The translations under genes and the position numbers were made by a program. DNA of 64,000 bases from Oxyura jamaicensis (lineage: Eukaryota > Chordata > Aves > Anseriformes > Anatidae), in NCBI RefSeq assembly GCF_011077185.1, contig NC_048897.1, positions 14,433,232-14,497,231 of the forward strand. Reading direction: 5' to 3'. Position 1 is the first letter of the stretch. Each line of letters opens with the position of its first letter. Below, piece by piece: positions 61,018 through 64,000 of the stretch. The notes beneath the pieces were generated by a model. The model made no database searches, was not told the origin of the DNA, and was given only the letters and a program-made list of their open reading frames with translations.

Positions 61018-64000
61018 ATAAATCACATATTTTACTGCATGATTAGAAAGTTTCATGTTCTTCTAGTTAAGGATATTTCAGAGACCCATAAACAAGGATA
61101 CACAGCACTGTAATCTGATCTGAAAACTGATAGCATTTTGCAGGTTTTAAAATGAAGTTCAAGAGATCATAGCCTTATTGCACTTGACCCCAGCTACTGG
61201 AAATCACACTGTCACAGATATCGGGGGGTGGGGTCTTAAAGGTAGTGCTAGAATAGCACCAAACACTTTTAATAAAAACATCAAATAGAATCACTCTTCA
61301 TTACTTAAATTGGTTGTATCTTGTGTCATCACTTCTGAAAAACAAGTGTGCCATATTACTGAAAATGAACAGTTGTGTTTTCTACCTATTTTCCACAGGG
61401 GTAAATGGTTACAAAGGGAGCAAGGCAGTGAAGAATCAAGTTCTGTATCTCTAGCTGTGTGTGCCAAGTTCATACCTGAGTATCTCCCAGAATGGGTTTT
61501 CTTAGGCAGACAGATTGTAAGCCGGCACAAAATTGATTTCAGAAATGCAAATGGGAGAAAGCAGCTTTGTTTTCCAGCCATCGCAACACTCGACATGACA
61601 TTTAGATAGACTTGCCTGCATTGACAGTAGGCACATATGTCTACTATTTTGTTTTAAAATATATGTATTGCTTTTAATAACACCATTACAGCTGTTCACA
61701 AAATGACGCCTCTAGACAGAAGCACTACAATGAAAAGAGAGTATCAACAGAAGGACTGTATCTGCATGCAACTCTTACAGTTGCCAAGAAATGAAGATAT
61801 AACATATGGTCACTTTGTAAAGGTGAGCTGAACAAAAAACAAGCAGCAACCTAGCCAATTTTTGTCATTTGAATTCTCCTGTTCAAAACCCAATTTAGTT
61901 TCATATGACTCTTGCTTATTTGAATGATATATTTATTAAAATATGTAACAGCCAGCCCTGCAACTGGGAAAACAATTTAAAAATAAATTCTTGGAATGGT
62001 ACATTGCCAATTTTTTACTTGTCTAGAGCTATCCTTTAAAAATTAATGCATAATTTTGCAGCAGAAGAATCGAATGCTATTAACAGCTTGCTAGTGTGAA
62101 GAGAGGAAGTTGTAACTTATATTAAATATCCCACTGTTGATATGTCTATGAATGTCTTCCCTTGATTTATCTGTTTATTGAATTGCTTTGGAAGGGCCAC
62201 TCCTCATAGGAATGCATGGGGGAATGTTAACATCAAACTTAAGTCTCTTTGATAATCTTCCCAGACATTACATAGAAAATGACACTATTTAGGAAAAAAA
62301 AAGTGATAAGCTTGGAAATGTTTTGTTTCCCACTGTAAAACTTCATAGGGTCTGTAGGGAATGTTTGGACTCTGGACAAGCTGCTGTGTTAGGGTAACAT
62401 TATTGCCCTAACAGCCTACAAATATTCAGAGGTGTATGGATTTGTTTCAGCAACAGAAAACAAACAAACAAAAAAGAAACAACAACGCAAACAGAAAACA
62501 ACAACAAAGACAGAACCTTTATATAATTCTCTTTATTGATAATGAACATATACATCTCTGGCTCCCTGTGTGCCTGAGAAAAACAATGGAAAGGAAGCTG
62601 TTTGGTTTTTTGTTTGTTTGTTTGTTTTTATGTTGTTTGGTTGTGTGTTTTTTTTTTTTTTCTTATAGCGCTGTATCCCAAGAAGCTTTTTCCTTTCTTC
62701 TATGTTATTTCAGATCTTTTTACCAACACCTTTTACAGCCCCTTTTGCGCAGATATTTTTTTCCAACATGTCCTCTCTCACTCTGTAATTCTCAGCCTCT
62801 CACTTGTCCACAATAGCAGAAACTTTTACAAATAAGAACCTTCACTTAGGTATGTGATCTCTGGGTTTATGAAGTATGCCTGTGCTTAGAATAGAAGACA
62901 CTGCTTTTCCAACTCACTTGTTTAAAGCTCTTAACTCTTATTTAAATTATCTCATATGTATAAGTTAGTTATTTGCTTTATTTCCAATATATTTCAGTTC
63001 TGAACTTACAATGAGTATTTATAATGTGGGCAACAATATATTGCAAGATTGTTTAATCCAGCTGAGTTAGGATTTTCTTTAGCACTCTTTATTGTCCAGC
63101 ACAGCCTGCAAAAAGAACTCTTGCCTTCACTGCACCTGCATTCTCTCTTATTGGTTTCTGTAACCCAGAAGGCTGAATGATAAAATCTGTAATAGTGCAA
63201 AAGTAGAAAAGAAAATAAAGGAAGGGAAGAAGACAGTGTTTATAATTTTTCATCAGGGTTGATTCTTCTGATTTATCTGTTATATTATCTGATTTACCTG
63301 TTGTGTCCCCTGCAAAGGATTTATTCCCAATGCATACTACAAGGACTGAGGAAGGAAGCATTTAGGCCCATGCTGTCACAAAGAATTGGAGGAGCTGTGT
63401 GTCCCAGATCTCCAACAAAACCGTTTCACCCAGTACTGTCTATGCAAGTAACCCAGGCTGAAATGTTAATTTATCACATTAAACTGGAAAGAAAACTCTT
63501 GGGCAGGAAAAAATAATTCTCACTACAGCTCTGACAATGTCCTGATGAAAGGTGGAAGCCCTGAAAGAAAGAAAAGTACTGTCTGCATCTCAGAGCAGCC
63601 ACAATGAGCAATTCCAGGAACAATTCAATGGTTGTGTCAGGGTTGCTGCCCTAACCACTGTAGCTATTTCAGAGTAAATGGTTGTGTAAAGCTCCAGGTC
63701 ATTGCAGCAGCTGTTGGTCAGAGCAAGAATAAGATTTGTTTGGACTGCTAACATTTGCATCTGGGTCAATGGGACAGAGCAGTGGGAGGGCTGAGAAGAA
63801 AGATCAGCATTCACTAATTAGGGCAGTGCTCAGCTACATCCATCTAAGAAGCATCTTTTGGTTTAGGACAGATGTTATTGGGAATATCAGATAAAATATC
63901 CATCAGTGCAATTTTTTGGTAGATCTAGTGTTCACCACATGTTCAGCCAGTTCTGCAGAGGAAATCAAGTATCACACTGACTTCCCTACCAAAAATACAG
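61018..64000. other. Anonymous DNA, no gene seen
   Basis: No supportable gene. Around 61310-61610, open frames of about 100 codons exist on both strands, but neither shows a domain. An A/C-rich tract at 62455-62510 and a T/G-rich tract at 62604-62661 are partly complementary. A GGGGGGTGGGG run lies at about 61224-61234. Confidence 0.5.

Noticed and set aside
62436..62816. 126-codon plus-strand open frame rich in Phe, Cys and Leu
   Set aside because: Much of it is encoded by AAAC, GTTT and poly-T tracts. No domain, and a second frame overlaps it.
1..64000. Search by eye for CRISPR arrays, tRNA, rRNA, snRNA pseudogenes and bacterial-type operons
   Set aside because: No regular spacer arrays, cloverleaf or snRNA wording noticed. 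The sequence is vertebrate, so bacterial features are not expected.

Overview
This window looks like nuclear DNA from a bird. The evidence is seven pieces of CR1-type LINE, several with the CR1-specific 3' end (TTCCAACC followed by ATTCTRTGATTCT octamers and no poly-A tail), plus one solo LTR of a type I recognise from bird genomes, flanked by a 5-base target duplication. There is no Alu, L1 or other mammalian repeat. The DNA is AT-rich throughout. I cannot name the species. The LTR type suggests a bird outside the chicken lineage, but that is only an impression.

I find no protein-coding gene, exon or RNA gene that I can support. The open frames are short (60 to 130 codons), overlap on both strands, and either have no recognisable domain, lie in low-complexity DNA, or come from CR1 ORF2. 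The window is best read as a gene desert or a very long intron.

Layout: 1-12 kb is anonymous AT-rich DNA with A/T microsatellites and faint old repeats near 5.3-6.05 kb. 12-13.3 kb holds a G4-capable C-rich tract and two degenerate tandem repeat patches. 13.3-24.6 kb is anonymous. A CR1 3' end lies at 24.65 kb. A solo LTR lies at 27.65-28.30 kb, followed by a (CTTC)n tract holding a 100-N assembly gap (28618-28717). CR1 pieces follow at 31.15 kb (+), 36.41 kb (-, the longest), 47.34 kb (-, reverse transcriptase region), 58.04 kb (-) and 60.98 kb (+). An unexplained 119-bp direct duplication sits at 53.74 and 55.09 kb.

The observations most worth following are the nested inverted repeat with four GATA-type motifs at 32461-32551, the duplicated 119-bp unit, the perfect 12-bp hairpin at 30462-30489, and a series of A/T homopolymers whose lengths stop at exactly 28. 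I see no clear sign of a new coding system.
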